This document shows positions 11,579-25,396 of a DNA stretch of 64,000 bases, in pieces (position 1 is the first letter of the stretch; the number at the start of each line of letters is the position of its first letter). Source of the DNA: Mastigias papua (lineage: Eukaryota; Cnidaria; Scyphozoa; Rhizostomeae; Mastigiidae). Location of the stretch: assembly GCA_964019165.1 (NCBI GenBank), contig OZ025274.1:6402368-6466367 (forward strand), read 5' to 3'. The notes under the pieces were generated by a model. The model saw only the letters and a program-made list of their open reading frames with translations, did not search any database and was not told the DNA's origin. The translations under genes were made by a program, and so were the position numbers.

Positions 11579-12789
11579 CATGATCTTATTGTTACCAAAA
11601 CGTGTGTCTCTAGTATTTTACCTGAACAGGGAACAATCTTTATAGAGTAGCTAAGGGGCCTATTCAATTTTCTCAAATACATTTCAATGATTTTATCTGC
11701 CGTTTTCTACTTAGAAAGGATGCATATCTACATTCATACAGGGCGTTTCCTACTGAATTATAGGACGAGCCTGACCCCCTGCTCCATTTCCCTACCGTCA
11801 CTTTTGAATACCTTCATACAGACTTGCAACTCGTCCCCCACCCACTCAAAAATATGCCCCGGCGTCCCTGCACTGTAGTGATTTCTAAATCCATAGATAA
11901 AGAACGAACTTTCTAAAAAGACTTTTATTATGCAGCTCTCAAATTATAGAATGATACATCTGCCGAAATTCGTGGACTACCGACATTAGATCGCTTGAAA
12001 CAAAGAGCTTAAAACGCACATAAAGAGTTAGACTCTCACAACTCCCTGGAAGCAGGTCTGCAGAGAGCTTGAGTCGGGCAAGGGGCAAATGAAAACATCG
12101 TGGCACTGATGACATCACTATTAAAAGTCCACAAAGGTAATTTCATAGCTTCTGGGGCTCCTTTCAGGGTCGGGGCTATGGCAATCTGTCCCACCTACTC
12201 TCTTCTCAGCTGGGCCTGCCTGGATGAACAGCAATGCTTAGGTTCTTAGGATTATGTTTTTCTAATTTTAGAACTTTATCATTGTAATTAGACAATATTG
12301 CCTATCTTGATTTGATAAAGGGTTTGATGTGTATAAGCGATATCAAATGAAAATGAAAAATAAGATGAAAGCCTGCAACAACTATGATCCTAAAATAAGA
12401 TAGCCGAAATAACTTTAAAACACTTGATGGGCTTGCTCGAGATAGAGGCTTGTGGAAATGACAAGTAAAAGGCATTAGTACTGTTGAGCCCTGTAAAGAT
12501 AATAATATAGCCGTTTAGTGAAATAGTTTAAAAATTGGATTAACTTCAATCATCTCGAGATGTGTCATAGAAACTGTCGCATGTTTTCTTGATTCATGAC
12601 CATTAGAACCACATTCAAAAACAAATTGAGTTGGTGGAAAACAACTCAGCATTCATTATTCATTTACTTTCGTCCACTTAAATGTGCATGCAAAGGAAAA
12701 AGATCCACACTAATCGTAGTCCTTTTAACCCAAACAGCGCAAACCAGTCTTATCAAAACACTAGTACATTAGCTACTAATCACATGTTC

Positions 12790-13015
12790 CGAGTCAAAAT
12801 GGAATTTCAAATTGCAACTTCATAATTTGATAGAACTAAGAGCAAACTATAAAGGCAAATACTCTGACATCAAATGTAGAAGGTGTGGGAAAGACGATGA
12901 AACAATTGAGCACCTTTGGAGTTGTGTGGAATTCAAAAAAGAATGCCAAGGAAAAAACCCCTACAAACAACTAAGATTAAAGATTTGAGAAAGATTTGGT
13001 CCCGGTATTGCTCTT
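12790..13015 (+). mobile_element. LINE C-terminal zinc-knuckle fragment
   Basis: The plus strand reads LRANYKGKYSDIKCRRCG, then KDDETIEHLWSC. This Cys-x2-Cys...His-x4-Cys arrangement after an LRxxY tract is typical of the C-terminal zinc knuckle of non-LTR retrotransposon proteins. No reverse transcriptase is directly attached. It may be the tail of the element at 10590 separated by later insertions, or an independent truncated copy. Confidence 0.6.
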
Positions 13016-13129
13016 TCATTGATTTCTAGTTAACAGTAGCTATATACCCTTGTAACCAGTGTTACTTTTAAGTAACTGCTCCGGAATGGAGAATGGTAGT
13101 TATTTATTTATATTTATTATTTATTTATT

Positions 13130-13375
13130 ATATGAACTTTCTAGATAATGTCTATTTAGAACAGTTGCAAAGTTCTTAGCTGACAAAAAGGTTAGCTTTT
13201 CCAACATTGCACGAAATATAGGGGCATTGTTTCCCATACTGACAGCATTTTTTCGCCGTCCGACACCCGTCAGAGTATGAATAATGAAAATGCTTTCAGG
13301 ATGCTCAAAGCAGCTCTCGTTATTTCGTGCAATAATGAAATACAGCAGTACCAACAAGGCTAGTCGACAAACGTG
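13130..13375. mobile_element. Inverted-repeat element, family A copy 1
   Basis: Inverted arms face each other: the left arm carries gcacgaaatataggggcatt and a tract ending ttttttcgccgtccgacac, the right arm carries gaaaatgctttcaggatgct and cgttatttcgtgcaataatg. The same arms and the central block cgtccgacac..gtcagagtatga recur at 29165-29500 and 54205-54485. This copy is the most diverged. No coding capacity is seen. Confidence 0.65.
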
Positions 13376-15333
13376 CCCGGTTTGTGACGTCTGACTGTCA
13401 ATGAATGTTTAGACGATGTATCCTCTTGTGGTCTATAGTCCCAGGAAAGCCCTACCACCCATTCTCACGGATCACGTTCCTAAAATTCAATCAGTATTAG
13501 CGCCAGTGTTGTGATTCAGGTTGCATATGATGTTAGATCCCTAGGTTGTGGAATTGGGTTGAGCAAAATATTCCTCCCAGCATTTGCCAAAAATCTAAAC
13601 CACTAAGCAGCAGCTTCCTATAGCCTGCAAATACAAAACTGCACAGGAAAATACAGGCTCTGCTATAAGGCAGCATTTAATAGCACATCCAGATTTTGCC
13701 ATATATTAAAGAGATGGTAAGTCTCAATTAATTGAAAGTGCCATCTCATTTTTTACCACTCGAGCCAGACCATGCCTGACTCCAAACAAGGATACTTATA
13801 GTACAACCTTGTACCCCTTGGTGGCTGAGGGAACAAGTAGCGAGCAAGGCCAGCGAAATGACTTTCGACAGGGGAATTCTTCAAACTGGGTGCTCACTCT
13901 GACCATTCTGTCACTCGCTCTTGACTTAGTGATTAAGTCAAAATGCAGCCATTATTCATGCAGCAGCTATACGACATTAAGATATTAGTACTGGCCATTT
14001 TACGCTAACCTTTATTGCGTCTAGAACATACCTTAGCCTATTTCCTTATTTTACGATATTGCAGAAGTGAAAGTGCGAAAGTTATATTTACACTTTTTTC
14101 ATTTTCTTATTACTTACTGCTGTTATGATATCTATGTGCATCAGTACATTTCTTTCGCTGCCCTATAAGCACAGTCTTCACTATCAAATTATACTAAGAC
14201 TTGTGATCTTCACAATTTAAATCAGACACTCGCGCTAACTTTTTCTAGAATGAGTTTTTTTTTTATGAACAAAATGTACCTAAATAGGCATCTCATGTCT
14301 CTCTTTAGGTATAGATGATCGTCTTCGGCATGCTGCTAGCAACAGTTTGCGTAACGGCTCCCCGTTTGCGTATGATTAGATCATGATTTTACAGCACTAA
14401 TGATTGAAATCGATCGATTTTTTCGCCTGTGTCTTGATAGCCTTTTTGTACCGGTGTACAGAATTTTACCTAGGATGTCCACCTGGAATAATCAATTGTT
14501 TGCAAAAGTAACTGAAAACTTTCGTGGTGCTTGCAACATCATTAAGTTAAGAAAAAAAACGCCCTCTTGAAATTCGAATACGCAAAAGTATTGATTTTAC
14601 GGCAGTGATTTTTACGCAGGCCCTTTCAGCATTGCTTCATTTCAAATTAACACCAATATGGTACCTTCAGGTCGGCACAATAAGGACCTATAAAGCCTAG
14701 CACACACAGGCAATTTTTGTTGCAGCTGAATTCTAAAGCTCTCTTGACTTTGATAATTCTAGGGAGAAAGAGACGTCGCGTCGTCTACGATATACGTAGG
14801 TCTGTTCGGGTGCGAGGGTGGGTTTCAAGCAGAAAAGAACAAGGAATGTGCACGAACTTGGTGCAAGAACTGGCAGCTGATGTATCAATTTCAACTACAA
14901 TTTCCGAGGTTGCTGTCACCCTCTTTAACCTGTCTGAATAGTGCGGAGAGTTTACTGCGAAAAGACACGGGCATCATCCCCACAAATCTGTCAGCTCATC
15001 TTCTTTTTCGATTGTCCAACTATCCGCCATCTTTCCCTTGGAACAGAGCAATCTAAACTTTGTAAGTGGCAAAACTTGTTTCATTGTTTGGACAGCTTCC
15101 AAAAAGTCTGTGGCAGACATCCGCACACAGAGTGAATTTTGTCATTATGCCAGGCGCACACAGGCGATTTTTGTCAACTGTTACAACGATTTTTGTGACC
15201 AGTTTACAATTTGTCACTAGCAACAATAATCGCTTATGTGCGGAGTTGGTTTGACAGAGAGTTTTGTAGTCGGAGACAAATTGTAAGATTTAGGTTATAT
15301 GCTAGATATTTGTATTTTGTTGCCGGCGACTAA
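13376..15333. other. Intergenic, no gene recognised
   Basis: No supported gene. The motif cacacaggc.atttttgt occurs at about 14702 and again at about 15160, a hint of another dispersed repeat. The short open frames at 14717-15254 overlap one another in different frames and show no family resemblance. Confidence 0.4.
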
Positions 15334-15426
15334 AGCTGCATTCACACTGGATGCGCGCGCAGAGCTTCAAAAAACGCGCACCTTATATGGGCAGCGTCAA
15401 AAAACGCATCCAGTGTGAATGCAGCT
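15334..15426. repeat. Perfect 22-bp inverted repeat (hairpin)
   Basis: The arm 15334-15355 (agctgcattcacactggatg plus cg) is the exact reverse complement of 15405-15426. The 49-bp spacer contains two further aaaaaacgcg/aaaaaacgca tracts. The perfection of the arms suggests a recently inserted foldback element or a conserved structured site. Confidence 0.85.
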
Positions 15427-18400
15427 TAAGGTATCTGCTTAGCTTAGGAGCCTGTTCCATGAAATTAAGAGAATAGCTCCTACGTAAACAGGAGTCCGGG
15501 CTCATCTTACACCCCCTGAACTGATCTCTTACATCCCCAGGGGTGTGGGTATCCTTGGTTGAAAACCCCTGATTATAGAATATGGCTAAATGTTTTTAAG
15601 TGAAATGGGGTCGGGCCATGATTGTTTCTGCCAGTAAACATCCAGCAATAAACTTTCATGTATCTTAATTGAAAGAGCTTTAATAGAGATGAGTAGGCAT
15701 AACGCAAATCCTCGAATTGCCTCCCCCCCCCCCCCATGAAAAAGCACTTATGCTAGAACTACAAACTGTCAATATGTTCCCTTCTCAAATAATCCCCTTT
15801 ATAAAAGACGATGAAGATCTTGAAACGAACATATTGATAACTCAAATTAAGATTGTACTTTGTGGAGAAAAAGAGCTTTGAAAATGAGTTTTTATGTAAA
15901 CTATGTTGCATAATGTCCTAAGCTACCCGCCCCCCGTGAATAAGCCCCTTCAAAAATATCAAACATAAATAAGCCCACAGGGGCTAACTTTTGGAAATTA
16001 ATTGAAATAAACAGGAAGTAACATCGACATCAACACAAAACACCTCACAAAAAGGTCAAGAGGAAACATGTCATATTTTATTAAAAATTTAATGAATAAA
16101 ATTACTAATCATGCAAGCACTACTTCAGAATATACATAGTGCAATAATGAAAAATGCCTGCATGAACAAAGATGAACAAAATCAATTGCAAAATCGGAGC
16201 CTACAAGCCACAAAATGAAAACAGGCTAGGCCAAAGAGTTTGAATGTACAGTAGTTGACGACACTGCCAGGGAAAATGTTGCATTCTTCCAAAAGTTCAT
16301 ACACTTAAGTCAATAAAAAGCAAATATTACAAGGCCCCTATATTACACACCGAGATACACGTTATTTTTTCTAAGAAACTTCTTTTCGTCCAGTACTGAA
16401 ACTTTCTCAACTTTCCATGGTTTCAGTACCGACATTTTCGTAAGATTTTCTTAACGAGAAAACTGGAGATTATGTACCACTGCAGTGCCAAGCAGACGGA
16501 CAGGCACTACGCTAACAGGACTAAAATACGCAGATTTTAATAAGGAATCTGGGCCAATTAATCAAAAGAGATGACGGACTTGCATGAAAATGTGAATTTC
16601 ATGCGTGTAGCCTATCAACTTCAGATAGTGGATAGTAGTAGGGTAAACATACCTTTAAATTGCTCTCCATCGTTGGTGGAGGGTCGGAATACTATAGATA
16701 TCCAACCTGAGATAATTTATATGACAGACAGGCAAACTTGAAATCTACTCCGGGTAATTCCATGACTTGCAGTGGTCAATGCTTCGTTGCCTACAACTAA
16801 TTTCTCCCGCTTCAAGCATCTGAAATCTCAAGTCGCCATGAATTGTTTCAATGTGAGACTATTCTGAAACAGTAATGAGGCTGGACGCTGCACTATTTTT
16901 GCTCATTTATGAGGAGTTTATTCATAAAATAGAGCATTGCTATTAGCAGAACTGCCTTTCAGGATTTCCAATGCGTATTTCTGCTTAAAGTTCTTATTCA
17001 TCCTTCAACATTAGCATAAAAACTCTATGCCTCTCAATGTCTCTGAACACCAGCTCAAGGCGCCTTGATTGCTTACAATAGCCAGCAGAATAAACTGCGA
17101 TTAATTTTGACATTATCAATGATCACCAACAAAGATTTCAGTAAAACTGAACTTCATACAAAGTTTCAATTTTTCTGAAAACTGTAGGGTATTCAGTGAA
17201 TACTTTGACTATTCTGACGCTACACCAGTATACAATAGACTATACTTTTACTCTTCTAATTCGATTGCTGTTTTGCGACATAGATTTGCTATCGAAAAGC
17301 AACACCTTTCATGCTGGCTTTTATATAATAGTTGAATTTAAATCCACAACTGGATAGATATTTTAGTAGATTCGTTTCGACCATTATGCTGAGATATTAT
17401 GCACTGAAGAGTGTCAGCCAGAAAAGCCTTCAGCTTAGAATCACTACTTTTCACAGAAAAATTGCATTCCCTTAACCAGCATTTTGCCAAGGTATGCATC
17501 CATCTGCAGTGAATCTGTTTAACTGTAGATGAATATACACCCAGTGAATTAAATGCAGGCCCGTTGCACTTTACTTACCCTTGATTACGGTTTGCAAGCG
17601 CCACCCGATAGCTCAATTTACAGACAGCTTGACGCACAAAGTCAAGGGTCGCAAATTCTAATTCCGCTCAGGTCTGTCATTTTCTCGCACTGTCATTTTA
17701 CAATTTTCACCAAATCCTGTTGTCTTTACCTACTGAATCGATTTGCTAACATAATCCAAAGATCAGTATTAGGCGATTGCAAAGTCCCTTGACCTTGATC
17801 GAAATAGCCAAGATACTTTAGCTGAAGTTGTTTCATTTGATAGATGGTCTGCAAACACGAAGATAATAAATCACACTAAAAAGTATTGTAATTTCTTCTC
17901 CTTTCGAGGTCGATCATCAATAGCTGGTCACTAGGATTCAAATTATTATTGAAACCTTGAAAGTATAGCTTACAAAGCTGATAAGAAATGAGGACACATC
18001 CCAGTTGTAGGGGACATGACGAAAATACAAAGTCTCAAAATTCTAATTTATTTTAACTTTTACATTTCGCTAGGGAAGCCGGTGACATCACGAAAAATAC
18101 TCCTAAATCAGATTAAGCGTCCTAGTCACTGGAAACCAGGTTCTAAGAAATGGAGTTAGCTCTTTAATATTCCAGGCTAGAGCAATGCAAGTTCAGAACA
18201 AAGTAGTCGGTGAACTGGCTTTGCTAAGTAGCAAGTTGTAGTTAGAATCCTATTTTAAAAGCTCATTTGAACAAATTGTTACTGCGTAGTATCGACGTTT
18301 GACATTATTTATATTGTATTCCCTTTGTAACTATTGATGCTAAGCTTCCACTTTGCAACAGTGGGCCCTGTTGTAGAGAATAATTCTCTCCGTAGACAAA

Positions 18401-18621
18401 ATTTTTACAGGTTACCAAGTAAAGATTTAAAATTATAACTATTGTACATATTGTCAAAAACAATGCGACACGTCAAGTCCTACTCAAAAAGACAAGAGAC
18501 AATTATTCACAGTGTAGATTTCATTGCATTGAATGTTCCATTCATTATATTATGACTTGTTAAGACATAAAAGATTTTCAAGCATAAGGTTACAGTTTCT
18601 GATTCAGTTAGCCACTGCATA
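15427..18621. other. Intergenic, nothing recognised
   Basis: About 3.2 kb downstream of the chitinase stop, containing a short C-run at 15721 and scattered A/T-rich tracts. No open frame resembles a known protein. The chitinase 3' UTR must lie in the upper part, but I see no clear AATAAA on the minus strand close to the stop. Confidence 0.4.
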
Positions 18622-21600
18622 TCATTTGGAGCTGCAATCTACATTTGCAGGCCAGTCGCAATACTTTCGACTGTCGTTCCATTTGAGGCCACCAGGGCAA
18701 GCTCTCAAATGTGGAACACCACCATGACATATGAAGAATTTTGAACAGTCATTTGGATGAGCGTAGTGTCCATCCTGCAGTCCATTGCAGGAAACCGAAG
18801 CTGAAATGATAACGAAATAATGACCTTAAAAATGACTCAGTGTTATTATCTTAATACACATCGGTCTGTTGATATAGGGCATGCTTGAAGCAGCATAAAG
18901 TACATCTCGTATATTAGCAATTGCTCCTTTGAGGGACAGCCTGAGTAAGACTCTTATTTAAAAAAAATTTAGACTATTTTTAGGCCCCAAAGTTCTTATT
19001 TCAAGGTTCATGTTATTTAACCTTCATGAAAAGGACAACTATACGTCCTAATAGCTTTTACAGAATTCCATAGTTTTCACTAGGTAAAGTGATGCTAGAA
19101 CTATTTATAGTTGAAATGCACAAATTGCTGAACATAGGCAACAGAAACTATTAATGCTCATTTTGACCTGCCATTGAGAGGAAATATTAAGCATCCAAAG
19201 TGAACTTTCTTATCTTGCAATAAGGGCCTTGTTTATCAAACTGACACAAGTTCTTATTTGCAAGGTGTACACTTCACAAAAACAGTTTGTTTCTTATTTA
19301 TGTAGGTTCTTATGTGTGCGGGTTTTGCTGTAAAGTAATTTAAATAGCCATAATAACAATTAAAACTGCCATGAAGCACTCCATTTTCGTAGCTGTATTT
19401 GCAAGTTGACGAGAAAACATGGAGAAGACTATCAAGATGAAAACTAACATAGTTATAGAGTTTCAACAATTTCTTCTGAAATTACAAGACATCAAGGCTT
19501 TGTCTTACTTGGTTTTGTGGGTGGCACAGGAGGAGGTGCCGTTGCTGGTGCTTGGGTGTCTGGACCTGGGGTCACTGGTCCTGATGTATCAGGTGGTAGT
19601 GTCTGTGGTGATCCTGTAGGGTTTGGGGGCACCACACCTTTATTCATCATTAGCACAATATTCTCGCTGTACGGTTTGCCATTGATTACATTGTTTTGAT
19701 CAAAGCCAGCATCCCACAACATGAATCCACCAAAGCGAGGTTCGTCTTTCAGCCTCTATATTAGATATAAATGACACGTTTTAAGTAAAGGAGATTGGTC
19801 AAAAGTCCTGAAAATAGCTCAGAACACAGAGAATTTTATAATAATTGCGAGAACGTGGTTAGTATTAATCAATAGAAAGTAACAACCACTTGTAATAAAC
19901 TAAGCAAGATCAAAGCAAAATTCGGAAAGATTTTTATAAAGTCTCTGTTAGCAGAAATGAGCCAAATGCACTTACATTAAAGATCTCCTGCACCTCATTG
20001 AGTGGCCTATAGTTTGCTGCATTTCCAGATCCTCCGATTTTAGCTGGCATTCCAACAAATATCATCGGGCCATTTGGCTTGCTATTCTTCGAGAAATCGA
20101 GCCATTTCTTCATGTGGTCGTAAAAGACTCTTTTGTTACCTGTATGACACCAGTTATTGTAGAATTGGACATAAACCTCATCAAACTCATAGCCAACATC
20201 TCCTAATGCTTTTCCAGGGTAAGGCCCAAGGAATCCATCTGGAAAAGGACACTGTGGGGCAGCACCAATGATGTACTTGCGGGAACTGTCAGAGTTCATC
20301 AGTTTCCTAATCTCCTTTACAAACGCGGTATATCCAGTAGAACGACCACCCTCAATATCCAGATCAACTCCATCAAGGACAGCTCTGTTAAGATCGAAAG
20401 GGTAAACATCAACACAGAAATTCAAAAAATTCGACAAAGGTTGTAAATGTTGAAAAATATAAATATTCAAAATTGATATTGCTATCTTCAGGCGTCTTAG
20501 AGCAGGTAATCTCATTGCAATGAAAGATCCTACAATTTGTCAACTGGGTGATCCCCCACTTACAGGCAAATAACTGTTGAAAATTACCTTCCAAAAGGGC
20601 GTAGATTTTGTGTATCACTTCCTCCAAGGAACAGATCCCAGATTGTTTTAGCGTATTGCTTTGCTTGGGCATCACTTGAAAACCCGTAGCTCCCACTCGC
20701 GCCACCCATTGACAGCAGAACTTGCTTTCCTCTTCTTTGGCATTCAGAGATTCCTGCTTCAATTTGTGGGCAACGAAGAAGCGATGGATATTCAGGGCTG
20801 ACAGGGTCCTCACAATGAAATGCAAAATTCATTCCAGGAAGATTATCTGTGCAAGAGAAGGCCTTATAAAGCTGTTGTGAATCAGTGCCGTACCTAAGGA
20901 GGGAATGGGGTTCGGATCCTTGCTTTTCTAACACATGGCCCACGAGACTTTCCCAAAAAAATTGTGACATGAATGAGAAAAGTACCGTACCGCTTATCAT
21001 AACGAATGTAAGTGAAATTTTAAAGGAAAATATTGTCAAAATGAGGTGTTCCTTGATTTACGAGAGTTTGAAGGATGTGGTCCACAAAACGACAAACACG
21101 AACCACGCCCCTAGACCCACCCTTCTCCTCCCCCTCCCCTCCACTTCTTCATTCCTAGATACGCTCCTACAGTTGTGTTACACTAAATATCATTGGATTT
21201 TATCAAATCATGTTGCATTGTTTTCTGTGTTGTATAGCTGAAGTTTTGCCATATTGTAATGTAAAATGCTGCCGATTAGCCTACCTTTGTTTCTTCGGTC
21301 GAAAAAGATATGGTTGAATGCTAAAACAACGACATCATAGCTATGGGATTTGCAAAAGTAATCCAGCTCTTTTTCCCATTTCTCTCGTTCCTTATGAATT
21401 GCGTAAACACCATTCTGCCCCCAATAGGCAACCATTTTATATCTTTTAGCATCTGAAAGAAATAATTATTAAAAACAAATGATGACAATAATTGATTTCA
21501 GTTCAGCATAATTGAAATTCACAATGTATAAGAAAAGGATGTGCCATCGTTGTCATTTCAACTGATTTGTATAGCTTGAATTTTCATACTTCAGAACAGT

Positions 21601-21968
21601 TCAGAACCGTATGTCTCTGAAACTGCCAGACAAGTTTCACACCGTACCTTTCTGAAATGAACAACGTAGAGTGAATATTTGAAAATGTCCAAATTCATTT
21701 GAGTTGGAAGATGGACAACTGTCTTTATAATGACTGATACCTAAACTTTTAGCAGCTTTCAGCATCAAAAGATGAGAATGATTCAACGAGCATGTCTCTA
21801 TCTCATCAACAGAGAATTCCGAAAGAAGAACAAAATTTGATTTTAAATACACTCTTCATAGAAGTAGCATCATGAATGATCGTTGTTGAACTGCAATGTT
21901 ATTTTACCTGCAGCATGATATGCGCATAATGCCAAGAACGTGGCGATGAATACTAGTCTAATATCCAT
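18622..21968 (-). CDS. Secreted chitinase: class III (hevamine/fungal-type) GH18 domain plus CBM14
   Basis: This gene encodes a secreted enzyme predicted to hydrolyse beta-1,4 bonds of chitin. Six exons join in phase: 21968-21908, 21452-21285, 20846-20588, 20384-19976, 19755-19509 and 18800-18622, giving 440 residues. Residues 1-20 (MDIRLVFIATFLALCAYHAA) form a signal peptide. The GH18 barrel runs from about 27 (VAYWGQNG) to 320, with LLSMGGASGSYG in strand 3, the catalytic DGVDLDIE (D167, D170, D172, E174) intact, then AAPQCPFPD, VQFYNN and the late-strand MLWD (W313). A Pro/Thr-rich linker follows. Exon 6 alone encodes a type-2 chitin-binding domain with six cysteines ending at the stop. 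The barrel is closest to plant class III and fungal endochitinases, while CBM14 is the usual animal chitin-binding module. The start is the first ATG before the signal peptide. Confidence 0.93.
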
Positions 21969-24900
21969 TCTGATATAGCTTCACTTAGCATCTAGCATCC
22001 ACCTTGCAATGTTCCAGGATACGGGATCTCGTAGAGATCAAAGCCACTCGCTACCTTTAAACTATTGCATGGCATGCCAACTTTACAAAACAAATACTAC
22101 TAACTAAATAGGAATTTCAGGCTGCAAAATGTGATAACTGCGAAGGATTTCATGAAGGGGAAACATGAAAATTGAAGTGGAACAAGGACCAGTGCCACTC
22201 AAGACGTCAGATTTTTGTCTAGGCCACATTGCAGTATTAGTTCACCTGAACAAATAAATTTTGCTAACCAGCAGAAGATACCACGACTCCTCCAATTGAT
22301 CACTAAAAATCAAGTACCTTAAGTGTATTCCTTGTCAGAAACAAACCTGAAAGAAATTCTTTCGAAACATGTTCAGAAACAAACCTGAAAGAAATTCAAG
22401 AGTTTGCTTGGGCTTAACAGAGTACAAAAGTATCTGACAAAATGGGAAAACTGAATAAAATTTCCTAAAAAGGACTGGGCAATATTGAAACCAATCCAAG
22501 ATATTGGAAATTATCTATTCCCAATACTAAAAATTTAAATAATTAAGTTGGCCGGCATCTAGACTTTCCTACGAAGGAAATTCCCGAAAAATTGCAGTCA
22601 CAGAAGTTCCAAAAAGGTATCTTTCGCTACGTACGATATAAGAGAATGTCACAGCGCTTTTACACGGCCCTTATTCCTCTGATATGGGTACTTATGGCAA
22701 TACTACCCTTTAAGAATTATAAAAGCTGAGAAAAGAATTAAATAAATAAGACAAATATCAATGGCAACTATTATGCTTCATTGCTGCTTTTGCTCAAAAA
22801 TACTTCTGAAGTAAATTCGGGTCTTGAATCACTAGAAATATTCAACAAAGCACTGCACAGGGATGTATCTCATTACGAGCAAGGAATGTTTCACATTCTC
22901 TTCCAATCGCATCAAGAAATAATGCAGTTACATCTGAATCACAAATGTTATGTTGCTGAAAACATTCCTTTTGTTTTTAATCTTTGTTTACCATTTATGC
23001 AAAATGGCATTTCAATTATATATAGCAGGATTTTTCCACTTCCCCAGTATGCAATTTTCTATCAATTGAATAATACTAAGTTTTTCTTAAATGTAAATTC
23101 TCTTTGCTGAATATTGAAATTCTCTTAGTTTTAATAATACTAAGTTTTTCTTAAATGTAAATTCTCTTTGCTGAATATTGAAATTCTCTTAGTTTTTTCT
23201 TCACCTGAGCAATCTTTTCTGTTCAACATCAAAACACTGAATACTTAAAAGGTGCAAAATGAAAAATGACAAGGTGGTACTCTCCCGGAGGCAACTGAAG
23301 ATATCCTCCGGGCCACATGTGGCCCGGGGACCACCATATGCATAGCCTTACCGTATATTATGATTGCACTGCTGATAGTAAATAATCAAATTGGTTGAAG
23401 TGCTATTCCTTGATCCTTTTTCAGAAACTTGGTAATGATAATATATCTTGTTGCTGTACTCTCAATCACCCATAAATTGAATGAGTGAAAGATATTATTT
23501 CCCTCTACAATAAACTACTCCTCAAAGTACAGCCCAAGCCAGAAATGGGGAACAAAAATTGAATAAAACAGAATAGACAAGCACGGTTTGATCATTTACA
23601 AATCATTCATAAAATTCACTTTGACTTCTCCATTATATGAAAATTTAATCATTATTTACTGTCCAAAAAATTAAACATATCACCAAATTCACAATCTAGT
23701 TAAAAAAACCCCAGTAGTCTCTCCCAAAGTGTAATAGAAATTACTTTATTTTCAGTTTTAAATGTGTGGTCGAGAGTTAATCAAATTTCCAAAATGATGT
23801 ACGAATGCACATACAATCATACAAGTACGTACGCATACTTGTGGACATATTATCTAGTTTGGACGTAATAGGCTACAACTCGAGCAGTCCTCACCTAAAA
23901 TCTACTGACATTAGAAGCACTAAACTAGAAGCTCTCTAAATTCCAAAGTCGAGGTCACGATGACCATGCATTAAGAAAACCTTGGCAATTATACCAATTA
24001 AAAGTTAAAAAGGGCAAATAACAACTTTGACGATTGCCGACGGGAAATCAGGGTTACTGATGGCACCGAGTTTAGGTTTAACAAACTGTTAAATAAGAAA
24101 AGCGATGATGGACTGTGTAAAATCTACCAAACACGCTTAATGTGTCCAGATTTCCAAATAAAACGAGAACAGTACTTATGATTAACAGAATCGATTTATC
24201 CCAAATATGGAGGTAATATTTTTCGATCATTTGCATTTGTGGCTTCCTTAAGCTTTTTCTGCCATGCAGATAATGTTACATATGTCAGAAAGCATATATT
24301 AAATCAAGATCAACAGAGGTTTGTGACATATTTACACCATTTAGAATATAAGATTCCAACTGCCATTCCCTACTCCTTTTGATCTGTTGACAAATGACGG
24401 TATCTGGGGAACCGCCTAATGCGTTATTAAGTAAATGCAAAGCTTTGCCGTTCGACAAAACTGTCGGCTAAATCTTCACATAAATTTCTTTGCAATTTGC
24501 ATACAACCATCTGTAAGGAACTCAATTCAATTACATTTCAACGCACCGGTGTTTCAACGAAAGTCGATCTACCTAGTTCAATATCAAAACTTGATTTGAA
24601 GGATTAATTTAGCAACTCTTACAAATCTAAAGGAAGATAGAGCATATTCGGGATCTTAATATTACTGCATGTCAATAACTACCACTAAAAATACTACAAA
24701 ATCATACTAAGTGTGTATATCCATACATCGAACGTAACTTCTTTGTGCTTGATAAAATTCTGAATTTATGTCATAAAAGAGAGGTGCTGTAGAGGTGTCA
24801 AGAGGGCACAGGGGAGGAATGCGCTTCCTTCAGAAATCCCAGGATCGATCGGGTCTGGCAATTCGTCTAAACTCACGAACAAAAAAATCAATTGTAATGA

Positions 24901-25370
24901 AACAGCTGACAAGAACTTATTGCATCATTTTGCTTTTGGATATTCTTTTCAATTTCCATCGCTATTTTACTCCAAAGATTCCGTCAGCTTCATTTGCCCT
25001 ATGGCGTTGAAAGACAAATGTAGGCTACTCTCTAGCCGTAAAAATGGCTATTCCCTTTCAAAAACCTGCGCTTTGAAAACCAAAATAGGAAAGGTCAAAA
25101 AAGACTTTAAATGACCTTATTCCAGAGTTCCCTGTTCCTAATGTGCGCACTTGTTGCTCCTGACGCTGCCATTGGGTGGGCCTATGGAATGCTTCTTAAC
25201 CCTAGTCTAAAAAAGGAAGAACATTTGATCAGCTTTTTAAGCTCTCCATGATACTCAACGCTTTATTTTGCTGACAAATTCTTTACGTTTTATTTGCAGA
25301 AAATGAACGACTCTATGTTAAACTGGATTGGATAATAATATCTATCATAACCCATGGTTATAATTTCTTG
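21969..25370. other. Upstream flank of chitinase; small duplications only
   Basis: No gene recognised. A direct repeat of about 24 bp (cagaaacaaacctgaaagaa plus attc) occurs near 22335 and 22373, and a perfect 64-bp tandem duplication lies at 23069-23196. The open frames 22781-23110 and 24795-25114 have no visible domain. The chitinase promoter should lie just above 21968. Confidence 0.4.
23069..23196. repeat. Perfect 64-bp tandem duplication
   Basis: The unit beginning aataatactaagtttttctt at 23069 is repeated immediately from 23133 without visible change, which suggests a recent duplication (or an assembly artefact). Confidence 0.85.
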
Positions 25371-25396
25371 TCATGATTTTCCGATTACATTCTCCA

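Noticed and set aside
19934..20515. 193-codon minus open frame starting MRLPALRRLKIA
   Set aside because: Its N-terminal 44 codons lie in the intron above chitinase exon 4. The splice acceptor at 20385-20386 gives the correct family sequence instead.
22781..23110. 109-codon plus frame
   Set aside because: No domain, no splice partners, and it ends in the 64-bp tandem duplication.
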